Shown: positions 10,645 to 23,271 of the stretch, piece by piece
Position numbering within the stretch: the stretch's first letter is position 1
Layout: each line of letters begins with the position of its first letter
Source of the DNA: Diplonema japonicum
Lineage: Eukaryota; Euglenozoa; Diplonemea; Diplonemida; Diplonemidae
Direction: 5' to 3'
Length of the DNA: 64,000 nucleotides
NCBI GenBank assembly: GCA_964019335.1
Contig: OZ025695.1
Span: 62,001-126,000, forward strand
Made by a program: the position numbers and the translations under genes
Notes under the pieces: model-generated
What the model saw: only the letters and a program-made list of their open reading frames with translations
Told to the model about the DNA's origin: nothing
The model's database searches: none

Positions 10645-11777
10645 CTACAAATCGGGCGGTGGGTAGTTAGGTGGTGACGCCACGCTGCTGTCGTCGCTGT
10701 TGTCACTCATGGCAACCTCCGACAGGGTCCGGATGGACTGCGGTGTGCTGGCCTCGTTCTTTAGATTCAGCTGCTGAACACGCGACGACAAGATTCTTGT
10801 CACGGTTCCATTGCAGCAAGCGGTCCACGCAGCCCGTATGGCACAAGGGGTTGTGAAATGCGCCGACACCCACCCTGCAGAGTCGGCCATGATGCTCGCA
10901 TGGTCTTTGCTCTGTCATTGAATAATCATCCACACCAAGTGTCATACCTCAGGCAGCATGTCGATGTTAGGGTTAGGAATCTCAGGAACTAACATCGGTA
11001 GCAGCTCCTCTGCGGTTACCTTGCCCTTCTTTGTATCGGCACCTGTCGCTTTCAGCCCTTTCAGTAGCGTCTCCGCGAATTTCATATCATCCTAAAGAGA
11101 GAAAATCAAATATGAAATGCAAGTTCAATATACCTGTACCGCCTTCCACGTGACGTCGCCTTTTTCATCGCGGAGGCCTTCAAACCACCTGGCGTAGGCG
11201 GAAAGTTTTCGCTGTGCTTCGAGTTTCCTCTGCTTCTGTTTAGAAACAGCAGGAGAAGCATCTGCTGGTTCCGGGCTCTTCCCTGGCGTGTCGACTGAGT
11301 AGGACCCGTTGCTCTTGAGGTATTTGAGGATCTCATCAGCTGTGTGTGCCTGTTGAGCATCAAGTGAACGCTTCTGCTTGACGAGTGCTACTGGACGGGC
11401 ACCTGTCTTGTTCTTGAGGTTCATCTGTGTGGGTGATAATCAACAGCTAAACATCAACATACATTAGCACCAGCCTCGCACAACAAGAGGACAACCTGCA
11501 AGCTGTTGGCGATTGCTGCCTCATGCAGGGCTGTGTTCCTTCTCTCACACGTGGCGTTAACGTTCGCACCGTGGTCCAGCAGTAGCTTGGTCAGCACCGC
11601 GTTTCTCTTCGACGCTGCGACATGGAGCGGCCTCTCCGCAAACAGCCCACCCCTGTAGTTCACGTTGGCGCCCTTTTCCAAAGCTTCCTTCGCTCCCTTG
11701 GTGTCACCATTCCGCACTGCGTTGAACAGTGCGACATCCACAGACCTGTGCACAGACCTGGATGGGGAAACGCTCAT
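10645..11777 (-). CDS. ankyrin-repeat protein
   Basis: Four exons encode 338 aa; introns are 11425-11462 (38 nt), 11092-11133 (42 nt) and 10912-10947 (36 nt). The N-terminal third contains ankyrin repeats (DVALFNAVRNGDTKGAKEAL, RPLHVAASKRNAVLTKLLLD, TALHEAAIANSLQVVLLL), with the last repeat continuing across intron 1. The rest is helical and charged, and ends in a Ser/Asp/Pro-rich tail that is probably disordered. The start is the ATG just before the first repeat; the codon before it is GTG. Ankyrin repeats mediate protein binding, and no partner is evident. The stop lies 74 nt from the next gene's start. Confidence 0.8.
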
Positions 11778-11870
11778 CACATTTTCAGTATTCCTAACAA
11801 CAGTTATGCATTTGCACCAATAGTAATGTTACACCCGATGCTCATTGAGGGCTTGTAAAAGCCCCTTTGG

Positions 11871-13723
11871 TCATGATACTATACAGCTGCTGCTCCCCTT
11901 GAGCGTTGACAGCTCGTTGTCGATCTGGTGTGTAATGCAAAAACCAAGAACAGGCCTACCTGTGCAAGTCGATCGTTTAAATCGCGTTCTTTGAGTTCAC
12001 GCTCCGCACGGAGCAGCTTGTTTGCCATCTTCTGCTGCTTCTGTGTGGTTTTGGTATTGCTTCAGTGGCCCAACATGCGTACCTTTTCGGAAAGCTCGAT
12101 CTGAATGTCACCTTCAAGAACACGTTTCTCTTGGTCAGCGAGCTGCACTTGCTGTTGAAGAGCTGTTATTTGGGTTTTGAGGAGGCTTGCCTTCTCTTCT
12201 TCACCCTCCTTCAGGGTCATCATTGCACGTGTTGAGTTGAATTGTATTTCCTGAGACTTATTCAAACTTTCCATCAAAGAGTCTCTTTCACTGGATAGAG
12301 ACGACACATGCGTGGTGAGCTCCTGCAACTCCTTCTTAAGGATATCGTTCTCCTTCCTCACGAGCTCGACGCTCAGCTGCAGCCCTGAGGCTTCTTCGCA
12401 CAGCTTCCTCGACGACCTTACCTCGGGCACGTTCTCTCTGTCGTAGGGACTGCCGTGCGTCTTGTGCGAAATAATGTCGTTGCTGATATCGTTGACATTG
12501 CTAGGCCCCGACACGTACCAGTTGGGTGCAATGGTGTTGAACTCTTCGCTGCCTTTGAAGAAGTGGTAATTCATGGATGAGTCGGGCGGCTGTAAGACAC
12601 CATGCAATTGAATGTTCTGCGCCTGCACATCATGCGGCATCATCACCTTAACCAGGAACCTGATGCTCTTCTGCCCCAAGTCCTGCGAGGCGCGTGACTG
12701 GGACATCGATAAGTACGAAAGCCCGCCTGCCGTGTTGTTAAACGAGTTCGATCCCGTCGACGACAGCACGTCTGTCTGTGTGACCAAAGCCTGCGGGTTA
12801 GGGTGCGTCAAGGTTACGTGCACGCATGTCTCCTGCTGCGGGGGGAGGGTCCCTTCAGAGGGCGTGACTCTGAAGCAGCCCTTTCGGATTGTTTGATGGG
12901 GGCGCACTTTGTAAGACAGCGGCTGTGACGTCCTGTTGTACAGGTGCACAATGTTCGTGATCTCCTGCAGGTAAGGGCCGGGGAAATACAGCACCCGACT
13001 GGCGCTCACGGCGTACTTGCTTTTGTCTCCTTTGAGAGACGTAACAGCCTTGGCAACTGATGCCAGACCACCCAATGAAATCGTGTTCGGGTTGGCATAG
13101 CGGTTCGAACGTAGTGAATCAGAGCGGGCGTTGCTAGGGCGCGAGGACGTGACATGAGCTGGCTCGGTGCGGTGAGATGTGGACATGAGCAGTGCTGCCA
13201 TTGCACTCATAACTTCTGAGAACTCCGGGTACGACCACACACCACCCTCCACAGTGTCCACCTGCTGGAAATGGTCCTGGAGAAAGGTAGCAGTGACATC
13301 ACTAGCTGGCACGATGTTGCTTATTAAGGAAACAAAGGCAGCCTTTGCGCTCGGGTTGTTGCAGACGGCCAGCACGACATTGGCTTTATATGCCACCACT
13401 TCATCACCCGATGCGAAAGGCTGCGCTGCTTCCCATATGACCTGCACAGGAGTGCCTGGTTGTGTGTTGGGTGCGACAAGCTCGACCTCGTCCCCGTCGT
13501 GTGCCCCTATGGCCTGCAGCGGCATCCCACCGTGCTCAATGGTGTTCCACACCCGCGACGGGTCCTTCCTCAGCCTCAGCGACCTCCCTTCGTCAAGCTC
13601 TGGTACCCCACACAAGGCAGATAATCCCATTATCTGTGTCCCAGCAGGCACGTACACCTCGCTAGACATCTCCAACATCCCCTCCCCGTTCATGAACATC
13701 ACCACCAGCTTCATGCCGTCCAT
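11871..13723 (-). CDS. MSP-domain coiled-coil protein with C-terminal CaaX box
   Basis: Three exons encode 591 aa; introns are 12041-12082 (42 nt) and 11925-11959 (35 nt). The N-terminal 130 residues look like a folded Asp/Glu-rich domain. A middle region (SRVLYFPGPYLQEITNIVHL, SEGTLPPQQETCVHVTL, SIRFLVKVMM) matches the immunoglobulin-like MSP fold of VAP and major sperm proteins. A long coiled coil follows. The last exon ends in Cys-Ile-Val-Ser, a prenylation (CaaX) motif. VAP proteins are held at the ER by a transmembrane helix after the coiled coil; here that helix is absent and the CaaX cysteine may be the membrane anchor. Prenylation is inferred, not shown. Confidence 0.82.
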
Positions 13724-13937
13724 GATTGCCTGTCGTACTGCTACGCTGTAACACGGTGCTAAAGAAAGGGAAACGGACAAGAGTATAGTGTTAAGATCTA
13801 CTTTGCCTTTGAATCCTTTAAAGAAAAAAAAGAGGGGCGGGAAAAGGGGCAAAAAACAAAAAAAAAAATAAAAAAAAGAAGTAGCGAACTTATCCTTTAA
13901 GGGTCTGTGTTGGGTTAATTTCTATTCTCGTTCTTCC

Positions 13938-16713
13938 TTATTGGCTCAGCCGCATGGGGCGTCTCTCTGTGAGCTGACGGAGCCGTTCATCGTACTCGCC
14001 AAGTAGGGCGTAGAGATCGTTCTGGTCCATTTCTAATTGCTGAACCTTCTTTTTATATGTGACAATCTGGTCGGGGTCTGCTGCCTTAGAGGGAGGGGGT
14101 GCGGAGATGGCAAGTGACATGTCGTTGGAAGGGTAGGTGCTGTCAAGGTAGCGGGAGGCGCCGCAGCTGTCAAGTGCAGCCTGTGAAACAGTACAAATAT
14201 ATATCCTCAGCATACCTTAAGGGCAGAGTTATCCAGAGCAGCCTGCCCCAGCAACGCCAGCCTGCTGTCCGTTTGGTCAAGGCGTTCTTCTACAGATGTG
14301 AGAGTCGTCAGGAGGTTTAAGTTCTCTTTCTCCATCATCGCCTTCGACTCTGCCATTGAATTCACATTCTCTTCTGTGATCTTCTTCTGGATCTCTGCCA
14401 TTTTCTGGTCCTCCATCCTCCTCCGTTTCTCTTCTTCAAGCTCCATCTCCAACTTGCGTATATGTTCCACCTGCTCTGCCAGTCTGGTGTCCATCTCTAC
14501 CTCCTTCTGATGGAAGTTCTGCTTAATCGACACTATAGTCTGTTTGAAAGTGCGCGTGTACATGAATTCGTCATACCTCCTCTACGGGTGGTGTCTCCCT
14601 TGCCGCAGCGAGTTCCTCTTTCACCTTCATCAGCTCTTTCCGAAGGATCTCCATGTCAGCATCACGCTGCTGCATGACCTGCCTCAACGATTCGTTGTCG
14701 CCGCTTGCAACAGATCCTTCCGCTGCAGGTGCCTGTCAAATATGGATATCGATGAGAAAAAGAAAATGCACACCGCGATGTCTAGAAGCACACTCTTCTG
14801 TATCTCTTCGTAAATCCCTTCTATCAGTTTCTCGAGGTCGGCGTCCCACAGCCCAGGCGACGGGCTAACGCCTGTGATCGAAGCACCTCTCACAAAGCTG
14901 TCATCCTGCGAAAGGTTTACTTCAAGAAACAGGCATTCTCACACACCTGTCGCAACGCGTTGAACCTAACAAGGAACCTGTCCAGACCTATCCTCCGCAC
15001 AAGGGCGTCACGTAGTGTTCTTTTCCCTATGACGTACTCTTCACTCTCTTCGCCGTCGAGGGCTATTTTACCAACCCCAACAAGCGCACAGCTCAGAACC
15101 TAATTAAATTGTAAGCCGTCTCAACAGCATACCTGTATGGCGATGGGCTCGATGCCGTCCGCATTCGCAGTCTCAATAAAGAAGGTGGCTGCAGACATGT
15201 TCTCAAGGAACTGGAGAACTGCAGGAGGGTTGTTGGAGAGCCATTTGAGAATGACACGGAAGAGAGCGTGCGAGTGTATTGCCTTCTGCTCACGGACTGC
15301 CAAGGTGAGGGAGGTGATGAGGGAAGCAAACGTCGATGTCCCGTCGAATGTGCTGGAGAGCATGTTAGTCTGCACACTGGGGCAGGTCAAGAGCTGCGAG
15401 AGTATATAAGAGCAGTAGTGGACGGAGACAGGAGATGTGGAGAAGAGACCGGCGACGAGCATCTTCCCTGGGTGCGGCTGTGCCGCGTTGTTCACCTCAC
15501 CTACCACACCAGCGCTCACTTGTTCATGGATGGCGCTGCTCTTCAACATCGTGGCAAACAGCTCAGCAGCAACGCACTGCCTTTGCGTGTTGTCATCTGC
15601 TGTGAGGTATCCAGTGAGGTGGTTAATCCATTTGTACAGCCCCGACTTCCTCTCGACCACCAAGGACAGAAGTTGCTCCTTAATGGTGTCGCTGCCCTCA
15701 GCAAGCATAGTGAGGCACCGGAGTGCTTCCGTCTGCGCTTCCACGTTGGGCGATGGGTGGATGGACACGCTGGCCAGACCATTCAGCAAGCTGTTGCCTG
15801 TCAACACTTCTTCGCCCTTTCGTGTTGTAATCCCCGCGATCGCGTTTACTGTCTTTGTGACTTCACCCTCAGCTCGCTTTCCTTTAAGGAAGTATGAGAT
15901 GAGGTAGATAGTGAGCACCACAATCTTGCTGGCAGAGTCCGTCAGCTGCGACTCGTCGAAGGTCAGCAGCGGTATTAAAGAGGACAGGCCAGTGAAGTCG
16001 CGGAAGTATTTTTGGTTTGAAATATTGGTGGCGAGCAGGTGGTGCAGGATGTCGAGGCAGTCCTCAACAAGGATGCCCCCGTTGACGCCGCCTTCATCTT
16101 TGATGATCTTGAACAGCGAGTCGAAGATGTTCTCGTAGACGATGATCTTCTGCACCTCCTCGTCGGTGATGGCGATGGACTTCATCAGCAGGAGGCCCTC
16201 ATTCCGCAGGATGCCGTTGTTCTCGTTATCGTTCAGGATGTTAACTAATGTGTGGAGACCGTTGCTGGCCGTCGAGAACTTCGAGACCACAGAGGGATGG
16301 TACTCCACAAGACTTGTTAGGAACCTCAGTACATTGTATTTTGCGTGGAAACCTTGCTCATGGAGGACAGCCAGTAAAGTTTCCACACCTTTGAAGTTGT
16401 TCTCCTTGTCGGCAAACACCTGTAGGAATGTCTCCTTCCCAGACCCTTCGATGAGCTCTGTCATGACCATCAGCACCCCATTGCTGATCGTGCTGTCGTC
16501 GCTGTTCAGCCTCAGCACTGTCATCAGCGACTCAAAGCCTCCGTTTCCCATCTCCATCAGATCCGCTCCGTTCATCCCTTGCAGCTCTTGCACGGCCTCC
16601 CTCTTATCCTGCAAGGTGGAACAATTTTTTGCCCTTGATATTAAGAGCGGTATCTGCTGCGCGGGGCTCACTTCCTTCTTCCCCTTGTCCCCACCGATCC
16701 CTAGCCCCCACAT
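13938..16713 (-). CDS. USO1: USO1/p115 vesicle-tethering factor
   Basis: Six exons encode 862 aa; introns are 15100-15132 (33 nt), 14906-14946 (41 nt), 14733-14773 (41 nt), 14540-14576 (37 nt) and 14181-14215 (35 nt). The first 600 residues are an armadillo-type helical head matching p115/Uso1 (repeat segments such as ILRNEGLLLMKSIAI, EEVQKIIVYENIFDSLFKII and ILVEDCLDILHHLLATNIS). A coiled-coil tail of about 260 residues follows. This protein tethers ER-derived transport vesicles to the Golgi with Rab1 and golgins. Length is close to the usual 900-960 aa; the acidic C-terminal tail of animal p115 is not obvious. Exons 2-6 would be missed without the short introns. Confidence 0.93.
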
Positions 16714-16817
16714 TTTGCTGTGTTTGTTTCTGTCGTGTTGTTGTTAAAACCCTGCTCAGCGATTTATCTTATAAACACGACCACTCGTATTGGTGTGTAA
16801 ACACCAATGTTAAAAGG

Positions 16818-19800
16818 TCATAGGGTTAACTCTATCTTTTTTCCGTGGTGCATTGTCATCAAGTTGTAGCGGCTCTCCCGCCCTGACCGTCGTTTACTCT
16901 CGACAACGCATTCTATCGACTTCCTGGGAGACACGCCTGTGGTTGCTTCCTTTATGATGGCTGTGTCCAATGGCTTGATTGCGGCAACAGGCTCATCTTT
17001 CTCAAGCCTTGCTACAAGCTTTTCCGTGTCCGCCTTGTTGGTTTTGACGTAATTACTGTTATCCTCCTCCTGTAGTGTTGTTGCTAAATTGTTTCTTTTT
17101 TGTGACACACCAATTCCTTTCTTGCCTTCTGCAGCATCTGCGTTCTAATGTTGGCGTATTTTTCCGTGGGCGGGGGTGGTGGCCGCCTCCCTTGCGCCAG
17201 TGCAATCTCCGTCGCCTTCCGCCAGAACAAGTACTCCCTGATCTTCCTGATAACGTAGACCCTGGATCCGAACTCCTTTTCGAGCATCTTGAGCGTTCTA
17301 AAAGCAAGCATCCATGAAATGATTTTGCGTGCAGCAAGCTTCTGCTCGATACTTTTCTTCTCGGCTTGCCATTGTTTGTTCTGGCCGTACTTGAGGCACT
17401 CAGTGTGGTAGAACCTGATGTAGGTGGACGTCGCGATATTGAGAAGGTCACGCCACTTAACCATGGGAACCACCGGCTGCTTCCCATCCTTCTGGTTGTC
17501 CTTCGACACGTGGTATATGGTGAACATGATGAACTCGTACCGTTTCCTTCCAAGAGGTCCTTCGATGGCCATCAGATCGCACCCTAGCGGGTTCCCAATG
17601 GCGTGTAGCTGCGTCAGTATGGTGCGAATTTTGAACCGCGGGAGCTCCGCTCTGCACCCGAAGTCCTCGTCACACCAGACGTCGTCGAAATCAGTAACGT
17701 CGGTCTCTGAGAGACAGAATGTGCTCTCCGAGAAGATGTGCCCGAAGTTGTCCAAAATCACAGCAAGGATGAGATTGATGAAGATGTAGACCCCCACCAC
17801 ATAGAAGGAGAAGAAGTACGCGGCCGCAACGGCGGGGTTCCCGCAGTCGTTCATCCAATAGCTTCCCTCAATGACAGTGCAGAAAGGCTCCTGCACCATG
17901 CAGTCGTGCATGAGAAAGTGCCAATTGTCCAGAGTGAGAACACGGAAGACAGTCCCAAGCCCGGTGTTCGTGCTTCGAAAGTTTGCATTTTTCCCGATAA
18001 AAGACTGGTCGCGCACCGAGCCGAACATCGACTTCCCAAAGACAGTGTAGATCAACATAAGCATCAAAGACAGGACGAAGATGTTAAATATAGCAGGGAT
18101 GGATATCATAAGTGTGCGGAATAGGAATTTGACGCCGGTTGTGGCGTTCATGAGTTTGAAAACACGCGCTACGCGGAGCATTCTCACGACACCAACCGTG
18201 GCGACACTGCCGCCGCTTTGACTCTTCAAAATAACTGCAGCCATGGAACCGAACACTACAAAGGCGTCGAAGGAGTTCCACCTGTTTTTGAAGTAGTTGG
18301 AAAGCCCACCGTAGGCGATGATCTTAACCACCATCTCTGCGATGTAACAGGCAAGGAAGAAGTAGTCAATCGAGTCGAGTGTGTTGGTCCAGTAGTCGGG
18401 CTGGCTGGCGTGTTTAGACGCCATGAACCCGATGTTGACGGTGATGAGGCACAAAATGAAAGGGTCGAAGTACTTGTGCGTTACGAAGTAGTAAAGAAAA
18501 AGCCGCACTGACGAGGAATTGAAGTCAGGAGGCTTCACGCCATGCATTTTTGACTCGAAGAGCTTAATGGTCTTCTGGAAGTCTGACCAGGCACGTTGGT
18601 CTTCTGTCATAATGGAAATGCCCATCTCGTGGTAGATACGGTCGAGGATGACAGCGACAAAGATGTTGACGAAGAAGAACGAGCAGATTACGATCACCGT
18701 CACGAAGTAAATGGAGTTCATGGGCGACGACATGAATTCCGGCTGAACGTCCTTCTCTGTGATGTCCATCGCGTTGAACATAGGGATCGTCCATGAAGCA
18801 AGCGACGTCACCTCTATGAGTGTGATGATGGCGGCCCCGATGGTGTCGAAGTTCTGCACCGGTTTCGTCCACACCCTGTGCAACAGCACATCGTTTGAGT
18901 TCACAAATGTTCCTATACAGTCCACCTTCCCCGTTGCCCCTGTGTCCGTGCAGTAATTAAACTTCCCTGCAAACAACGCGATGCCCACAATCCCCGAGAG
19001 CAGAAACCACAGTACCATCCCAATCACAATCGTGAATGTCGCCGGCAGTGCTCCCCAAATCGCGCTTACAATAATATGGAGCGACTGCACTTTCCTTAGA
19101 GCTCTGATCGGCCTTAACGTTCTGAATACCTGCACGATTTTTAACCTTGGCAGTACGATAGTCACTCCCATCGCTACGATCAGGATAAAATCCAATTTGT
19201 TCCAATGCCCATTGAGGTACCCTTGCTTCCCCGTCCACGGCGGGCCCCAGAACCCGACCGCAAGCGATTTCAGTAACACTTCCTGCCCGAAGATGCCAAG
19301 CCACACCCAGTCGAGCGTCCTCAATATTTTGTACTTTTGCTGGGCTTGCGTTTCTTCTTCTTGCCACCAGGTGGCATGCGCTGGCTCTTCCAAGGCAAGT
19401 GTGACACTCGACAAGGCGATCACAAGCACGATGAACAACTCGTAATACTTGTGTTCCACGAAGTACTTGAGATTCGTCCTGAAAGCGCCTTTGTAGTGAA
19501 AGAGAAAAAACGAGTACTCGATCTCGGTTGAGGTGTGCATGGTCTCCTTCGCGACATCGTCCTCCTTTATGAGGTTCCTTGCAGGGAGGTGAATGTTCAG
19601 GGTCTCGCCCTCTTCTGCGTCGATGGTCCCACTCTGCAAGGTGTGCGTTGCATGGTTCTTGCTGATGTACATCTGGATCGTGTCCTCACGCTGAGAAAGG
19701 AGGTCCACTGTGGTGTTAACCTCCAGCTCTGAGGCCTCCCCCCTCCCGATCTCCATTTTCGCAACGTTCCCCATCTCGCACTCCTGCTCGTCCTGCGTTA

Positions 19801-21955
19801 ACAGAGACAGGTCCGACAACAGCGCTTCAATGTCGCCCTTTGTTTTGTTCTCTAGCAACGCATGCAGCTCTCTTGCTAGTGAGTCCTCTTGTAAAGCTTC
19901 TTCTCGCTGCTTCTTGATCTCTTCCGGTGTCGCAAGGAACGCTGCAATCTTCTTCCACACCTTCCCCAGGAACGTGTCTGTCTGTGACCTGGCGCTCCGC
20001 TTCTTGAACGACATGGTCTGCTCTTTGTACTGCAACACCTGCTCTTCGTACTTTGTCATGTCGTCCTTGTCGAAGTTCTCCAGCACGACAGCCGTGAACA
20101 AGTTCAGCAACACCCACACCGAAAACATGTAGAAGAAAACGATGAAGAAGACACCCAGCAACCCGTTGCCAAACCACGCCGTGCGCATGTATGCTTCCCA
20201 CGTGTCGCCGCTCATCACCTGGAACAACAGGAGCTGGCTGCTGAAGAAGTGATCAAAGTGCAGTCGCATCCTCTTCCCATCCTCTTCGCCTAACATCCTA
20301 CCCGCCAAGAACTGCATCCCCACCACACCGAAGACGAAGAAGGAGACTGTGATGAGGCCCACAATGCTGATTGCACCGGGGATGCCGGCAACACTCCTGT
20401 TGAACAGGTTCTGCACAGGGCGCAAGCCTTCGTAGTAAAAAGCCAGTTGCAGCACTCTCAGTCTGAAGAACGAAAGGGACGTGCCTGCAAATATGAGGCT
20501 GATGACAGAGAATATGAGCACAATGGCATCAAAGAGGTCCCACGAAGAAGACAGGAACACCTTCACAGACGACCTGCCAGTAACGCAGAACCGTATTACA
20601 AGCTCCAACGCCAGCAGGGCTGTGAAGACGTAGTCCGCAGTGCGCAACAGGGATTTATGTTCTTCTGACACATCAGCGCCGTCAGTGGCCTTTAATGCCG
20701 CGTTTGCAAGTGTGAGCAAGACAACAAAGACCAACAGGGCCCTCGACTGGACGTATGGAACTAGCTGCAGCCGTAGCAGCTCCCATGGTGACATCTTGTG
20801 GTCCTTTCTCTTGTTGATGGGCAGCGAGGTGGCGGTGCTCCCCCATGATTCGCACGTCTGCGTAATGTCGTCGCTAATAATACCCCACTTCAGCGTGAGG
20901 GCGATCTTCCTCTTGCGCACCTCGTTCCACGCCTTTTTCGAATCGTACGACAGAAAGAACAGCGAAGGGTGCTCTAAGTTCTCGACATCGCGCACCCTTC
21001 CGAAGACCGCACCCACGACAGCGACGAAGAGGTTGACGACAACATAGTTGAGACAGAAGATCAGCAGGAAGAAGTAGAGAGCGGGGAGAACGGTAGACCC
21101 CTCGCCTTCTTGGATGTGATAGACGTGTTCTGTCCATCCGGAGAGCGTGGAGACCTGCCAGATAATAACAACCGCATGGAAGAGATCGTCGAAGTGTGCT
21201 TTGCCGCTATAGTATCGCTCGTTGTCAAGCTTAGCGCACAGCATACCGTCGGGGCAATTACCTCGGCTAACGTCATGGTCCTTGAAGGTGGGCTTGCAGG
21301 ACTGCCGGACTAGCGGTTCCTCGATGACACCGTTGGCGAAGGCGTCCTCCATCACACACCATCGGGAAAGCGTGTTCTGAAACAACTCCACCGACAGAAC
21401 CCCGAAAACAAGGAAGAAAAACCCCATGAACGCAGAATTGTCCACAACAAGAGAAATCCCGCTTTTCAATGAACTCATGATGTCCCTGAAACCGTCGATG
21501 TATTTTATGGCACGGAATATACGAACAGCACGAAAAGCTCTGATGGACTCGAAGCCTCGCGACTCGATGGCAGATCCAAGGATGGACCCCACGACAACAA
21601 GGAAGTCAAGACGGTAGAATGTACTGATGTTCCAGTAGGAGTACGGGCCGAGGAACGCGCCCAACGCAATCATTTTGAGGACCATCTCCAAGGCGAACAT
21701 CGACAGAACAAACACGTCACAGATGTTGACGATCTTCACCTTCAAGCTGTCGGGGTCGTCGATGGGTGTCACTATCGCCATCGTAATAGAGTTGGCCATG
21801 ATCAGTACGTACATTATGGTGGCCGTGTATTGGTGAAACGAGACGAAGTACGCCAGCTGCCTCCAAGGGTTCTTTGCATTGAACACGAAAAAAGAGTTCC
21901 CCTTCAACCCGTCGACACCGACCTTCTGGGAGATCAGCTTTTCCAACGACGACAT
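16818..21955 (-). CDS. four-domain voltage-gated cation channel with atypical pore
   Basis: A 1698-aa protein from two exons; the intron is 17070-17110 (41 nt). Four six-helix repeats (about residues 30-350, 430-640, 830-1130, 1170-1420) have voltage-sensor S4 helices: strong in I, III and IV (SIRAFRAVRIFRAIK, QVFRTLRPIRALRK, RMLRVARVFKL), weak in II. Pore loops align with Cav channels, but the four selectivity positions read Ser272, Asp584, Ala1053 and Asp1343, in place of the calcium-channel Glu/Glu/Glu/Glu or sodium-channel Asp/Glu/Lys/Ala. The start chosen is MSSLEKLIS; upstream in-frame sequence is an A-tract. It is a plasma or flagellar membrane channel; ion selectivity cannot be assigned with confidence. 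Confidence 0.93.
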
Positions 21956-22427
21956 TGCTCCTTTTTTTTTTTTTTTTTTTTTTTTGAAAATGTTGTTGTT
22001 CAAAAAAATTGTATGTTCTTTTAGATAAAAAAAGAGGGGGGGGGAAACCAATAAAGAAACTTGAGACACTATATTGGGGGGTATAAAAACTTTTTTGGAG
22101 GGGGGCTTTGGATGTGCGTGGTTTTTAACAATTTTCTTTTAAAAAAAATCTTTTTCCCGTTCGTAGAAAAAAACAAAAAAAAACCATTACCCCTTAATAC
22201 ACTAAATGGGGGGGGGGGGGGGGGACGGATTTCTTTTTTGTTAAATAGCTCACTGGTCGGTGTCTATTTGAGTATGAAGGAGGGGGGGGGGGAGAAAAAA
22301 AGATCACGGGAGAGGGTTGACAGTCTCTTTGAATGCGTTCCAAAGGCTGCAGGGGTTCACTTTTGGGTACACAACAGGGTACACCTATGATTGGAGTTTT
22401 CCCCCCCCCCCCCTTTTTTTTCCCCCC
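21956..22427. other. intergenic spacer
   Basis: About 470 nt with a T-run just upstream of the channel start codon (an A-tract on the coding strand), then G-, C- and T-runs. No additional gene is seen. Confidence 0.6.
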
Positions 22428-22617
22428 TTATTGCCACACCTGCGCCATCCTCCCATCAGGAAGGGCCACAAAGGCCTCACGGTTAATCCGGTCATAAGTA
22501 CCCTCAGCCTCGTCAGCGAGGTTCGCCCTGTAGTGCTTCTGCTTCTGCCACACTGCAAAGCCACACACGCCAAATAGGAGGTACTTTGATTTTGTCCCCA
22601 GTGTTCGGAGCTGTATT

Positions 22618-22672
<55 letters not shown>

Positions 22673-22736
22673 TGTGGTTTTTTTCCCGTTGTCGTACCTG
22701 GGATGCGTGGGATCTCGAGAAGATGTTGTTGAACAT
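22428..22736 (-). CDS. small single-pass membrane protein, 73 aa
   Basis: Two exons of 13 and 61 codons (stop included) are joined across an 87-nt intron (22611-22697) that is mostly a 52-nt homopolymer run. The spliced protein has a short basic N-terminus, a hydrophobic segment (KYLLFGVCGFAVWQ) and a polar C-terminus. Size and layout resemble small accessory subunits of mitochondrial inner-membrane complexes, but I cannot identify one. The start ATG and both splice sites fit the pattern of neighbouring genes, and the unspliced alternative would translate a poly-Lys block, which is less credible. Confidence 0.65.
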
Positions 22737-23271
22737 TTTCTTTTTAACCCTTTTTCTCTACCTTTTGTGTGGGGTGTGTGAAGTGTGTGGAACGACCACA
22801 AAGGGGACAAAACCTCGAACAAATAAAGAAATCACAAAATACACCACAAAAGAAGAAACAGGACAGGAAAAAGGAACAAGGAAAAGAGGGGAAAAAAAAA
22901 AGGGGGGCAACACGTTTATCTCTCCCACCCCTCAAAAAATAAAACAAGACACATTTCATTTTTTTATAAATGAAAACGCTGCCACACGGGAGGGAGGGAG
23001 GGTAGCATCTTCTATTCTTTCCGTTTTTCCGTTCGTGGAGTTCCTTTTCCCTTTCCTTTTGTTGTCCATTTTATCTTTTTTTTAGACCCCCCCAAAAATG
23101 TCCACACGGTGCGAGGCGAAAAAGAAAACACGCTTTTCTTTGGGGAGCAGAGGGTAGCAAAGGAACTCCGCGTTACGTTCCAAGAATATGAACAAAAATA
23201 TAATAATAATAATAAAAGGATAGGAAGTAAGAAGCATCATAATAGAGAAAAGAAAGTAGAAGAAAAGCCTT
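22737..23271. other. intergenic spacer
   Basis: About 530 nt of A/T-rich sequence with homopolymers and a short TAA repeat (around 23196-23215). No gene is supportable. Confidence 0.6.

Noticed and set aside
14684-14893. Several separate small coiled-coil genes between 13.9 and 15.4 kb
   Set aside because: They are exons of the USO1 gene; five short introns connect them into one frame with a total divisible by three.
16818-17108. Separate small gene downstream of the channel
   Set aside because: A 41-nt GT-AG intron (17070-17110) joins this frame to the channel C-terminus in frame, and its own upstream codons are intronic.
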